A DNA stretch of 33,044 bases, from assembly GCF_000423525.1 (NCBI RefSeq), contig NZ_AUID01000025.1, positions 1 to 33,044 of the forward strand, in the 5' to 3' direction. The notes under the pieces were generated by a model. That model ran no database searches. It was not told where the DNA came from and was given only the letters and a program-made list of their open reading frames with translations. This stretch comes from Proteocatella sphenisci DSM 23131 (GTDB lineage Bacteria; Bacillota; Clostridia; Peptostreptococcales; Filifactoraceae). A program made the position numbers and the translations under genes. Shown piece by piece: positions 23,666-31,435 of the stretch. Numbering within the stretch: position 1 is the stretch's first letter; each line of letters begins with the position of its first letter.

Positions 23666-25468
23666 TTACTCTCCTCCATTTATTATCGTCCCTGTATCTT
23701 GTGGTTTGTTGGTATTTTTAATATTTATTGGTATCTCGGCTTTGGCTACAGGCCTTATTGCATCTGGGTGATATACCTGGGCGCCGTTTTTTGTTATATC
23801 CAAAAGCTGGTCGTAAGTCAGGGTATCTATGGTCATGGCATCTTTTTGCTTTTTAGGGTCTGCTGTCATTACTCCGCTTACATCTGTCCAGTTTTCATAC
23901 ATGAATGCACTTATTCCATTGGCTATTATGGAGCCGCTTATATCAGACCCTCCTCTTTCAAAGGTCTTTATGCTTCCCTTATGGTTGGACCCATAAAAAC
24001 CAGGAATTACAACTTTATCTTCTGGAGATATCTTTCTTCTTATTTCTGAATAGGTCTTTCCTTCATCGAGCTTTCCTTCTTCATCAAAAAATATAAGGTC
24101 TTTTGAATCAATAAAATCATAGCCTAGATAATCAGCCATTATCACCGCGCTCAGATATTCTCCCCTGCTTATAACAAAATCTCTGTCACTTGAATCTCTG
24201 AGCTGATCTGTAACTTCCTTTATCTCCCGTTTTGATTTACTGGTAACTCCAAGCTCATCGCATATTTCTTCAAATCTTTCTTCTATCTGGCAGATTACCT
24301 TCTCTTTTTCTTTTATAAGTAAAACTTCTTTTTTCTTAAGCTCTCTTATCTGGTCTCTTACCCTTTCTTTCACAGTCTGTATATTATGGGTATACCCCAG
24401 CATATCTGTCACCTTTACGTCTCCATCATACCTCTTGCCCGGAGCCGATACCACTATATAGTTTCTGTCATTTTGCGAAAGTATTATATCTTTTACCTTG
24501 TTAAACTGTGATGCATCAGAAAGTGAAGTCCCGCCAAACTTTGCGACTATTTTTTTGCTTATGTTATCTATATCATAAGGCGTCTCCTGATATACGCAGT
24601 AATTGAGCCAGTTGCTGAAAAACAGGTTTCCGTGAGACTTCCATCTGACCATTATTTCTTTTTCGGAATCATCATTTCTATAATAGTTTGCAGGTAGCTC
24701 CGTTTCTTTCCCGTTTGCAAGGTCTCTTTTGTATTCTTTGTCGATTGTATCTTCGTCGTACTCACTGTGTCCTGATACAAATATCAATCTGTTATCTCTG
24801 GTCGCCGCCAGGTGTACGCCTGCATCATCTGATCTTGCTATTATATCCAGGTCTTCTATTTTTTTAATATCTTCTTCTTTGCAATAGGTGTATCTCGACT
24901 GAGGAGCATAGAAATATTTATCAAACCCTCTTGTCAGGACATTATCTGCAATTACTTCATTTTCGAATATGCCCGACAGTTTTTTGTCCATTTGATGTTT
25001 TTCTACTCCGTAATAGTGGTAAAGAGCGGCCTGAGATGCCCAGCATATGAACATGGTCGAATAGACGTGTTCTCTTGCATAGTCCATTATTTCCTTGAGT
25101 TCTTCCCAGTAACTGACCTGAGTGTAGTCAAGTTTTTCGACTGGAGCCCCTGTAACTATCATTGCATCATATTTACTGTCTTTTATCTCATCAAATGTCT
25201 TGTAAAACTTCTCCAGATGTTCCCTGCTTGTGTTTTTACTCTCATGAGAGCTGGTTCTTATCAGGTCTACATTAACTTGGAGGGCTGTATTTGAAAGCAT
25301 CCTAAGGAGCTGTGTCTCTGTTTCTATCTTGGTGGGCATAAGATTTATTATCGCTACTCGCAGCGGCCTTATGTCTTGAGTCTGAGCCCTGGTTTCATTC
25401 ATTACGAAAATCTTTTCTTTTGTCAGAATCTCTTTTGCTGGCAAATCATATGGTATTAATACTGGCAC
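23666..25468 (-). CDS. metA/lysC: Fusion: homoserine O-acyltransferase + aspartate kinase
   Basis: One uninterrupted 600-residue frame. Residues 1-about 300 are MetA: nucleophile Cys142 in FICWASQAALYHYYG, and His234 and Glu236 in VSGHSEYDED. Position 111 is Glu (GAPVEKLDY), the residue that marks acetyl-CoA use, where E. coli succinyltransferase has Gly. Residues about 305-600 are an aspartate kinase catalytic domain: KFGGTS at 310-315, VVSAPGKR, FVISRGEYLSA, TFERGGSDISGSIIA and TDVSGVMTADPK. The protein ends at NTNKPQDTGTIINGGE, exactly where aspartate kinases normally enter their two ACT domains, so lysine/threonine feedback sites are missing. The start is GTG at 25468, with AGAGGTG upstream. 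It is second in the metY operon. The protein would carry out the first step of the aspartate pathway and the committed step to methionine. Confidence 0.93.
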   Translation of the reverse strand: MPVLIPYDLPAKEILTKEKIFVMNETRAQTQDIRPLRVAIINLMPTKIETETQLLRMLSNTALQVNVDLIRTSSHESKNTSREHLEKFYKTFDEIKDSKYDAMIVTGAPVEKLDYTQVSYWEELKEIMDYAREHVYSTMFICWASQAALYHYYGVEKHQMDKKLSGIFENEVIADNVLTRGFDKYFYAPQSRYTYCKEEDIKKIEDLDIIARSDDAGVHLAATRDNRLIFVSGHSEYDEDTIDKEYKRDLANGKETELPANYYRNDDSEKEIMVRWKSHGNLFFSNWLNYCVYQETPYDIDNISKKIVAKFGGTSLSDASQFNKVKDIILSQNDRNYIVVSAPGKRYDGDVKVTDMLGYTHNIQTVKERVRDQIRELKKKEVLLIKEKEKVICQIEERFEEICDELGVTSKSKREIKEVTDQLRDSSDRDFVISRGEYLSAVIMADYLGYDFIDSKDLIFFDEEGKLDEGKTYSEIRRKISPEDKVVIPGFYGSNHKGSIKTFERGGSDISGSIIANGISAFMYENWTDVSGVMTADPKKQKDAMTIDTLTYDQLLDITKNGAQVYHPDAIRPVAKAEIPINIKNTNKPQDTGTIINGGE

Positions 25469-25490
25469 GTCTCTTCACCTCTTCTATTTG

Positions 25491-26765
25491 TTATGCTTTT
25501 AATGCCTGATCCAGGTCTTGGAGTATGTCGTCTATATTTTCAATACCTACTGAAAGCCTTATCATGTCAGGCTTTATTCCTGCCTGAAGCTGTTGGTCCT
25601 GTGAAAGCTGTCTGTGAGTCATGCTCGCCGGATGAAGCACGTGGGTTCTTATGTCTCCTACGTGTACTACCAGGCTGGCAAGTTTAAGGTTGTTTATGAA
25701 TTTTTTTCCAGATTCGACTCCGCCCTTTACTCCAAAAGATATTATTCCACTGGCTCCCTCAGAAAGATATTTTTTAGCAAGCTCATAACTTTGTGATGAT
25801 TCCAAAAGTGGATAATTTACCCATGAAACATTTGGATGATTTTCAAGGAATTTAGCTGCTGCAAGTGCATTACTGGAGTGCCTTTGCATTCTTAATGCAA
25901 GCGTCTCGACTCCAAGGTTTGTAAGGAATGCATTAAATGGACTCATAGTGCTTCCCATATCTCTTAAAAATGCTACTCTTGCTTTTGTTATATAGGCGGC
26001 CTCTCCAAATTTTTCTGTGTAGCTGATTCCATGATAACTTGGGTCTGCTTGTGTAAGATGAGGGAATTTTTTGCTTGATTTCCAGTCAAATTTTCCACTG
26101 TCTACTATTATTCCACCTACACTGGTTGCGTGACCATCAATATATTTTGTAGTCGAATGCGTAATTATATCAGCTCCAAATTCAAAAGGTCTGCAAAGAT
26201 ATGGAGTTGCAAATGTATTATCCACTACCAGCGGTATCTTATTGTCATGAGCTATTTTTGCAATTCTTTCGATGTCTAGAACATCAACGCCTGGATTTCC
26301 TATTGTCTCTCCAAATATCAGCTTTGTATTTAGTTTTATTTGAGACTGGATTTCTTTTTCATCCGCTCTGTGATCTACGAAGGTAACCTCTATTCCCATT
26401 TTTTTCAAAGTAGAAGTAAACAGCGTAAATGTTCCTCCATAAAGATTTGACATTGCAAGCAAGTGTTCTCCCGCATTACATATAGTTAAAACAGATATAA
26501 GCGTTGCGGCTTGTCCAGATGAAGTAGCCAGGGCCCCAACTCCGCCTTCCATTTCAGCAATTTTATTTTCAAAAGCCTCCACGGTAGGGTTACTTATTCT
26601 TGAATACATATGACCTGCCGCCTCAAGATCAAACAATTTTCCTACTTCATCTGCGTCATCGTATTTATAGGTTGTTGACTGAAATATTGGCAGTATTCTC
26701 GGTTCTCCATTTTTAGGTTTATATCCGCTTTGTATACATTGTGTCTCTCTTGCATATTTTTTCAT
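25491..26765 (-). CDS. metY: O-acetylhomoserine sulfhydrylase
   Basis: About 424 residues, a Cys/Met-metabolism PLP enzyme that makes homocysteine from O-acetylhomoserine and sulfide. The PLP lysine is in [18 protein letters not shown] (residue 207 from the chosen start). Also seen are [35 protein letters not shown] and the C-terminal [13 protein letters not shown]. Its length and the long insertion after TKYIDGH match MetY rather than MetB/MetC. The start is taken as the ATG at 26765. A GTG at 26777 is also in frame but is part of the AAAGGTG binding site. It is the first gene after the SAM riboswitch. Its pairing with an acetyl-type MetA 22 bp downstream is consistent with direct sulfhydrylation. 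Confidence 0.93.
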   Translation of the reverse strand: MKKYARETQCIQSGYKPKNGEPRILPIFQSTTYKYDDADEVGKLFDLEAAGHMYSRISNPTVEAFENKIAEMEGGVGALATSSGQAATLISVLTICNAGEHLLAMSNLYGGTFTLFTSTLKKMGIEVTFVDHRADEKEIQSQIKLNTKLIFGETIGNPGVDVLDIERIAKIAHDNKIPLVVDNTFATPYLCRPFEFGADIITHSTTKYIDGHATSVGGIIVDSGKFDWKSSKKFPHLTQADPSYHGISYTEKFGEAAYITKARVAFLRDMGSTMSPFNAFLTNLGVETLALRMQRHSSNALAAAKFLENHPNVSWVNYPLLESSQSYELAKKYLSEGASGIISFGVKGGVESGKKFINNLKLASLVVHVGDIRTHVLHPASMTHRQLSQDQQLQAGIKPDMIRLSVGIENIDDILQDLDQALKA

Positions 26766-26829
26766 TTTAGTTTTCACCTTTCTGTAATTAATAATTATGT
26801 TTTATATTTAGTGCAGCTAAAATATGGTA

Positions 26830-26859
26830 TAAAAAAGCCACACTCTTGTAAGTGTGGCT
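26830..26859 (-). terminator. Riboswitch-controlled terminator
   Basis: AGCCACACT/AGTGTGGCT, 9 bp with a 6-nt loop, is followed by TTTTTT on the minus strand. It lies between the SAM aptamer and metY. The first arm can pair instead with AGTGTAGC at the 3' edge of the aptamer, giving an antiterminator. Confidence 0.9.
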
Positions 26860-26883
26860 ATAGTAAATTTCTATTAGGCTACA

Positions 26884-26976
26884 CTCATCTTTCAGACATT
26901 TCTGTCTGCTGGAATTAGCACTAGCTTTCGCTTTGCCGGGTTTCTAAGGGCCAGTCCCTCCACCACTCTCGATAAG
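26884..26976 (-). promoter_or_regulatory. SAM-I (S-box) riboswitch aptamer
   Basis: On the minus strand CTTATC (26971-26976) opens P1 and pairs with GATGAG (26884-26889). Between them are the S-box core segments GAGAGTGGTGGAGGGA, CTGGCCC, AGAAACCCGGCAA and a P4-like hairpin CAGACAGAAATGTCTG. With the terminator at 26830-26859 and the alternative antiterminator, this is a transcriptional OFF switch: SAM binding stabilises P1 and releases the terminator. It controls metY, metA/lysC, hom and asd. Confidence 0.96.
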
Positions 26977-27026
26977 TTTGTTTGTTCTTGATATTCAATT
27001 GTATTTTCTGGAGCATCGTTTTGTAT

Positions 27027-27055
27027 ATAATACTATACTTCCATAAATAATGCAA
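27027..27055 (-). promoter_or_regulatory. Promoter of the methionine operon
   Basis: TTGCAT (27050-27055), a 17-bp spacer and TATTAT (27027-27032). Transcription would start near 27020, about 45 nt before the aptamer. Confidence 0.7.
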
Positions 27056-27095
27056 ACAATTTTTTGAAGATTTTTTTATATTTTTTGAATTATTG

Positions 27096-29135
27096 TTAAA
27101 TTTCGATATCTTTTGCATATATAAAATCGTATCCAGAATTGTTATCACCCTTGAAATAAACGATTGCCCATTTGTTAGAATCTGGTATAACAAAACTATT
27201 ATAGCTTATATTATAACTTGAAATAAATTCAGTAAAAAAATCTTTAATTTCATCTTTTTCTCTGAGAATTTTTACTGGTTCTTTTGACTCATATGTCTGC
27301 GCATAATTTATCTCTTCCTTAGCGTCTTCTTTATATTCATATAATTCTATATATTCCACCGAATCAGGATTTATGCGTTCTTCTATTGTGTAACCCAAAG
27401 ATGAAAGTATTTTAAGGGTATTCTCATATTCCTTAAATACAGGAACGTCTATTCTTTGTTCCTCATAATCCGTGAATGTAATTATTGCCACAGGGCTGTT
27501 TTTTCTCAAATCAGCTGCTTTAATCTTTAAGAAGTCATATTGAGCTGCATTTAAAATCACTCTCATCTTCTCATTGCCTTTTATTTCTGATGCATATGAG
27601 TTTTTATTATCTGGATTCACAAATCCGGGAAACTCAACCGAAGCTTTTTGTATCTCCTCTGATTTAAGATTCATAAGCGGATAATACCTGTATTTAAATT
27701 CATGCGTATCAAACACATTAGAAAAAATAGAAAGTGCCTTGTTCAAAGGTGGATACTTGTAATATCTAATAATGTTTTTCCCATCCTTAAGATTGAATTT
27801 TACAGCCACCTGAAAATGTTCAATTGATACAAAGCTACTGCTTGATTTGTAATTTTTCTGATTTTGTACAGAAATATCTGCAATTTCAATAATAGCTTTG
27901 ATCGTATCTGGATTTGAAAGCCTTACGCTTTCCATTTTATCAATTTCGTCATAATCATGTGAGTTATAACTTGTGTAAGGGTCAACGCTAAAGGGATTTA
28001 TAGAAACTGATTCCACATCACTAAATTCTGGTATCTTTTTGTCATAACCTGCCAAATCATAGTCCAGGGCCGTAAAACCAAGTGCGAACACAAGCATAAA
28101 AATGCTCAATTTTCCTTTATTTTTAAATATATTCTTCATGTCAAAACTAAGAAGGCACTCTAATATACAATGTCCTATAAAAGCACTGAAAATCAGTCCA
28201 AATATCATCCAGCTGTTACTCTGACCCACTTCATAAAATATGAGTCCTCCCGCCATAGTGCCTGCAATAAGTACTAGATATTTTACAATTTCCTCAAGCT
28301 TTTTATTTATTATAGCTTTGCCAGCTGATTCTGAAGGCCTCCTATTGAAAATATATATATTTAGAATAATTATAGCAATCAAAGCTACAACTTCACCAAG
28401 CAAATTTAAATTTAAATTTAATGTTTCAGAAAACAAATTCGTCACTGGCGATAGATTCATAAGTAATTTATCTGTAAAAATAGCATTTGCGTAAAATGTT
28501 TTAAAAAAGAATTTCATGTATTGACTAAACAATACTGCAATCATCTGAATATATTCCAAAATAACGAATGTTATAAGTACGTGAATCAGACTCGTTCCCG
28601 CTATAAGCCCTGCCAGTATACTAACTGAAAATATCGAATTAAAGTAGAGTATGTTAATCATAAAAGTCTTTAACATATCCATATAATCTATCTCTGCTCC
28701 AAAGCCAACAACTGAAATCACCACGCAGGCAAGAATGATATTGACTATATAAATAATTCCAAAGCTTATGTTTCCAGCAAAAAAATTACTTACAAAAATT
28801 CTGATCCTGCTAATGGGTAGAGAGTGATACAGATCAACCTGTTTTTTTGAATGAATATAGGAGAAAAATGTCCACCCCATTACCAATGCTGCCATGATAA
28901 GCGTAAGCTTGAAAAAAGCATTGCCTTGTCCAAGTATTCTTGAAATATTTTCGCCTGCATTATCCTGAGTGATATACTTGTTAGCTACATCAGAAATATA
29001 TCTTTGGAATATAAGCGCCGATTGTATGGGAAGCGTGAACAGGCAACTTACAAAAAACAATGCACTTACCCATATATTTTGAAAAAGCCTGTCTTTTATC
29101 ATCCGGATACTAAAGCATAATCGATTTGATATCAT
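27096..29135 (-). CDS. ABC transporter permease, large extracellular C-terminus
   Basis: The 679-residue membrane protein has about eight hydrophobic segments in its first 360 residues, including WVSALFFVSCLFTLPIQSAL, LTLIMAALVMGWTFFSYIH and IYIVNIILACVVISVVGF. The loop SKKQVDLYHSLPISR after the second helix is typical of ABC-2-like permeases next to antibiotic- or peptide-type ATPases. Residues about 365-679 are hydrophilic and predicted outside the cell; I do not recognise the fold, though it resembles the DUF6449 arrangement. The ATG at 29135 has GGAGGTGG upstream. It overlaps the ATPase gene by 26 bp. No accompanying regulator or substrate gene is present, so the cargo is unknown. Confidence 0.8.
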   Translation of the reverse strand: MISNRLCFSIRMIKDRLFQNIWVSALFFVSCLFTLPIQSALIFQRYISDVANKYITQDNAGENISRILGQGNAFFKLTLIMAALVMGWTFFSYIHSKKQVDLYHSLPISRIRIFVSNFFAGNISFGIIYIVNIILACVVISVVGFGAEIDYMDMLKTFMINILYFNSIFSVSILAGLIAGTSLIHVLITFVILEYIQMIAVLFSQYMKFFFKTFYANAIFTDKLLMNLSPVTNLFSETLNLNLNLLGEVVALIAIIILNIYIFNRRPSESAGKAIINKKLEEIVKYLVLIAGTMAGGLIFYEVGQSNSWMIFGLIFSAFIGHCILECLLSFDMKNIFKNKGKLSIFMLVFALGFTALDYDLAGYDKKIPEFSDVESVSINPFSVDPYTSYNSHDYDEIDKMESVRLSNPDTIKAIIEIADISVQNQKNYKSSSSFVSIEHFQVAVKFNLKDGKNIIRYYKYPPLNKALSIFSNVFDTHEFKYRYYPLMNLKSEEIQKASVEFPGFVNPDNKNSYASEIKGNEKMRVILNAAQYDFLKIKAADLRKNSPVAIITFTDYEEQRIDVPVFKEYENTLKILSSLGYTIEERINPDSVEYIELYEYKEDAKEEINYAQTYESKEPVKILREKDEIKDFFTEFISSYNISYNSFVIPDSNKWAIVYFKGDNNSGYDFIYAKDIEI

Positions 29136-30015
29136 AGCCGGCCACCTCCGTTTCTGTTATGAATATTTCTTCAAGAGACAATGGCAGCACCTCATAAAAA
29201 AGAGGCTTCATGCTTTCAATCTTTCTTACCAGATTATCATTATTCTCCTTAGAAACAATGGTATAAAGTGATGCTCTTCTGTCAAGTTTGATTATGTTTA
29301 TTCCATTGTCTGCAAAGTCCTGTTTTTGAAGGTCCTTGTTAAATACGCATTGAACTTTTTTAAGTTCAAGTTTCATTTCAATAATATCCTTTGACAGAAG
29401 CACTCCCCCTTTATGAAGCAGTCCTATATGGTCACATATGTCTTCGAGTTCCCTCAGGTTGTGTGATGCTATAATGGGAGTTATACCCCTGCTCTTTATA
29501 TCTTCTCTCAGGAGATTTTTAACCGCTTGTCTTGCAACTGGATCTAATCCATCAAAGGTTTCATCACAAAGAATGTAATCCGTTTTGCAGCACAGCCCTA
29601 AAATTACAGACAGCTGCTTCTTCATTCCCTTTGAAAAAGTATCTATCTTTCTTCTTGGATCAAGTTCAAAATCATTCATAAGCCTTATAAACCTATTTTT
29701 AGAAAATTCCTTATAGAATGTAGAATAAAAACCTGCCATCTCAACAGGAGTTGAGTTTTTTATAAAATACTGTTCATCCGATATGTAAAAAACCTTTTGC
29801 TTTATCCTTGCATTTTCATAAATCGGATGTTCTTCAAGCAGGATTTGCCCATCATCTGGACTTATTATCCCACTTATTATTCGCATAAGTGTAGACTTTC
29901 CAGCTCCATTAGAGCCTACAAGCCCAAATATAGATTTAGATTTTATGTTCATAGTAATATTGTCCAAAGCTTTTATATCATCGAATTTTTTTGATACATT
30001 GTTTATTTCAATCAA
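29110..30015 (-). CDS. ABC transporter ATP-binding protein
   Basis: About 301 residues: Walker A LVGSNGAGKST near residue 35, the signature FSKGMKKQL (a degenerate LSGGQ, common in drug/peptide exporters), Walker B YILCDETFDGLDP with the catalytic Glu, and the switch histidine in IIASHNLRELEDICD. A C-terminal domain of about 85 residues follows. The start is taken as the TTG at 30015, giving MIEINNVSKKF, with AAAGGGG 10 nt upstream. The upstream TTG at 30024 is only 1 nt from that site. It forms a two-gene operon with the permease. Confidence 0.88.
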   Translation of the reverse strand: MIEINNVSKKFDDIKALDNITMNIKSKSIFGLVGSNGAGKSTLMRIISGIISPDDGQILLEEHPIYENARIKQKVFYISDEQYFIKNSTPVEMAGFYSTFYKEFSKNRFIRLMNDFELDPRRKIDTFSKGMKKQLSVILGLCCKTDYILCDETFDGLDPVARQAVKNLLREDIKSRGITPIIASHNLRELEDICDHIGLLHKGGVLLSKDIIEMKLELKKVQCVFNKDLQKQDFADNGINIIKLDRRASLYTIVSKENNDNLVRKIESMKPLFYEVLPLSLEEIFITETEVAGYDIKSIML

Positions 30016-30051
30016 ATTTTCCAAACCCCTTTCAAATTGTTATACATTGTA

Positions 30052-30062
30052 ATTATAACATA
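30052..30062 (-). promoter_or_regulatory. Extended -10 element of the ABC operon
   Basis: A perfect TATAAT (30052-30057) is preceded by TGT. No convincing -35 lies 17 bp upstream; a TTGAAA nearby is too close (9 bp). Confidence 0.45.
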
Positions 30063-30089
30063 ATAATTTCAACTATATGAATAATCTAC

Positions 30090-30136
30090 AAAAAAAGGAA
30101 TACTCTTTTTCATTTATCCGAAAAGAATATTCCTTT
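30090..30136 (-). terminator. Terminator of the nitronate monooxygenase-like gene
   Basis: AAAGGAATATTCTTTT pairs with AAAAGAGTATTCCTTT (one G-U pair), followed by a T-tract on the minus strand. Confidence 0.85.
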
Positions 30137-30152
30137 AATTTATCCAATATTT

Positions 30153-31235
30153 TTATAATGCAGCTATATACTCCGCTTCAAGTGAATCTACAAGTTCTTT
30201 AACACTTGTTATCTTATCCACCCTCCATGCATTCCCACCAGCAAATGCAAATCCATTTTCAAGTTTTCCCTTGTATGCGTTTATAAGTGCCAGTGCAATA
30301 CAATAATCGCTCTGTTCTCCCTTGCATGTTACTATGCAATTATAAGGACACTTTGCAGGCGTTTTATTACCCTTTTTAACCTCTTCTATAAAATTGTTGT
30401 GTACAGCTCTTCCTGGTAGCCCAACTGGGCTCTGTATAAGGCGTATATCCGATTTTTGTGCATTCACATACATTTCCTTGAATTTTATGTCTGCATCACA
30501 TTCATGAGTTGCCACAAATCTTGTTCCCATCTGAACACCATCAGCCCCAAGGTCCAGAATTTTCTTTATATCAGAACCAGAGTAAATTCCTCCTCCAGCT
30601 ATAAGTGGTATTTTTTGTCCAAGAGATTTCTCCAGTTTTTTAAGTTCTTCAACGACTGGAACAATCAGGTTTTCAAGACTGAATTCGCCGTCTTCTACCT
30701 GATCTTTAGAAAATCCCAAGTGTCCTCCCGCCATAGGCCCCTCAAGTACAAAGCCATCTGGAATATAATTATATTTATCTATCCATTTTTTAGTTATTAC
30801 CTTGAGGGCTCTTACAGAAGATACTATAGGTATGAGCTTAGTCTTTGAAGAAGCGGTTTTTAACGATGGAAGATTCAGTGGCAGACCTGCCCCCGCAAAT
30901 ATTATATCTATGCCTTCTTCTATTGCTGATTTTGCAAGTTCATCAAAATTTCTTGCCGCCACCATTATGTTTACGCCTATTATTCCATTAGTCAGCTCTC
31001 TCGCCCTTTTTATGATTTTTCTAAGAGCTCTGTTGTTTGCACTTATATAATCTGTCCCAAAATCAGGTTGATCCATGCCTATTCCAGCTGCTGAAATAAC
31101 TCCGATTCCACCCTCATTGGCAACTGCCGAAGCCAGCCCCGAAAGTGAGATCCCTATACCCATTCCACCTTGAACAATTGGAGTTTCTGCAACAAGATCT
31201 CCTATTTTTAATGATTTACCATTCCATTTATGCAT
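30153..31235 (-). CDS. Nitronate monooxygenase/FabK-like flavoprotein
   Basis: A 360-residue FMN-binding TIM-barrel protein of the 2-nitropropane dioxygenase/enoyl-ACP reductase II superfamily. Landmarks are PIVQGGMGIGIS near residue 19, GVNIMVAAR, FAGAGLPL, GPMAGGHLGFS with the usual His172, and the phosphate-binding IAGGGIYSG plus GADGVQMGTRF. A late cysteine cluster Cys296-X3-Cys300-X3-Cys304-X7-Cys312 is present, as in a subgroup of these proteins, and could bind metal or Fe-S; this is inference. True nitronate oxidation cannot be told from another flavin reductase role. The ATG at 31235 has GAGGAG upstream. It is a single-gene unit between two terminators. Confidence 0.85.
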   Translation of the reverse strand: MHKWNGKSLKIGDLVAETPIVQGGMGIGISLSGLASAVANEGGIGVISAAGIGMDQPDFGTDYISANNRALRKIIKRARELTNGIIGVNIMVAARNFDELAKSAIEEGIDIIFAGAGLPLNLPSLKTASSKTKLIPIVSSVRALKVITKKWIDKYNYIPDGFVLEGPMAGGHLGFSKDQVEDGEFSLENLIVPVVEELKKLEKSLGQKIPLIAGGGIYSGSDIKKILDLGADGVQMGTRFVATHECDADIKFKEMYVNAQKSDIRLIQSPVGLPGRAVHNNFIEEVKKGNKTPAKCPYNCIVTCKGEQSDYCIALALINAYKGKLENGFAFAGGNAWRVDKITSVKELVDSLEAEYIAAL

Positions 31236-31356
31236 TCTATTCTCCTCATATAAGACTTTACAGTGAATAAAGCCAGTTTTTATCAGACTCTTTATGCGTG
31301 TCTGTTTAAAAGCTTTGACTATGATGCTTTACGTTCAATATTTAGTTAACATATCC

Positions 31357-31385
31357 AGTATAACACAATTGAAATCTCACTTCAA
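31357..31385 (-). promoter_or_regulatory. Promoter of the nitronate monooxygenase-like gene
   Basis: TTGAAG (31380-31385), a 17-bp spacer and TATACT (31357-31362) with an upstream TGT. The leader would be about 115 nt and contains small complementary segments (CAGAC/GTCTG) but no recognised riboswitch. Confidence 0.7.
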
Positions 31386-31393
31386 TATTAAAT

Positions 31394-31424
31394 AAAAAAA
31401 CCGCCATATGTTTTTATGACGGTT
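31394..31424 (-). terminator. Terminator of the DUF4236 gene
   Basis: AACCGTCAT/ATGGCGGTT, 9 bp with one G-T pair and an 8-nt loop, is followed by seven T on the minus strand. Confidence 0.85.
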
Positions 31425-31435
31425 AATATTATGGG

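Noticed and set aside
23664-23679. Upstream ATG of hom at 23679
   Set aside because: It overlaps the GGAGGAGAG binding site and the end of the upstream gene; the family alignment starts at the ATG at 23664.
27062-27095. Terminator after the ABC permease gene
   Set aside because: T-rich stretches are present but no stable stem; the region contains the metY promoter instead.
26921-27193. 90-codon open frame on the minus strand upstream of metY
   Set aside because: It runs through the SAM aptamer, the promoter and the end of the ABC permease gene; its composition is that of RNA structure, not protein.
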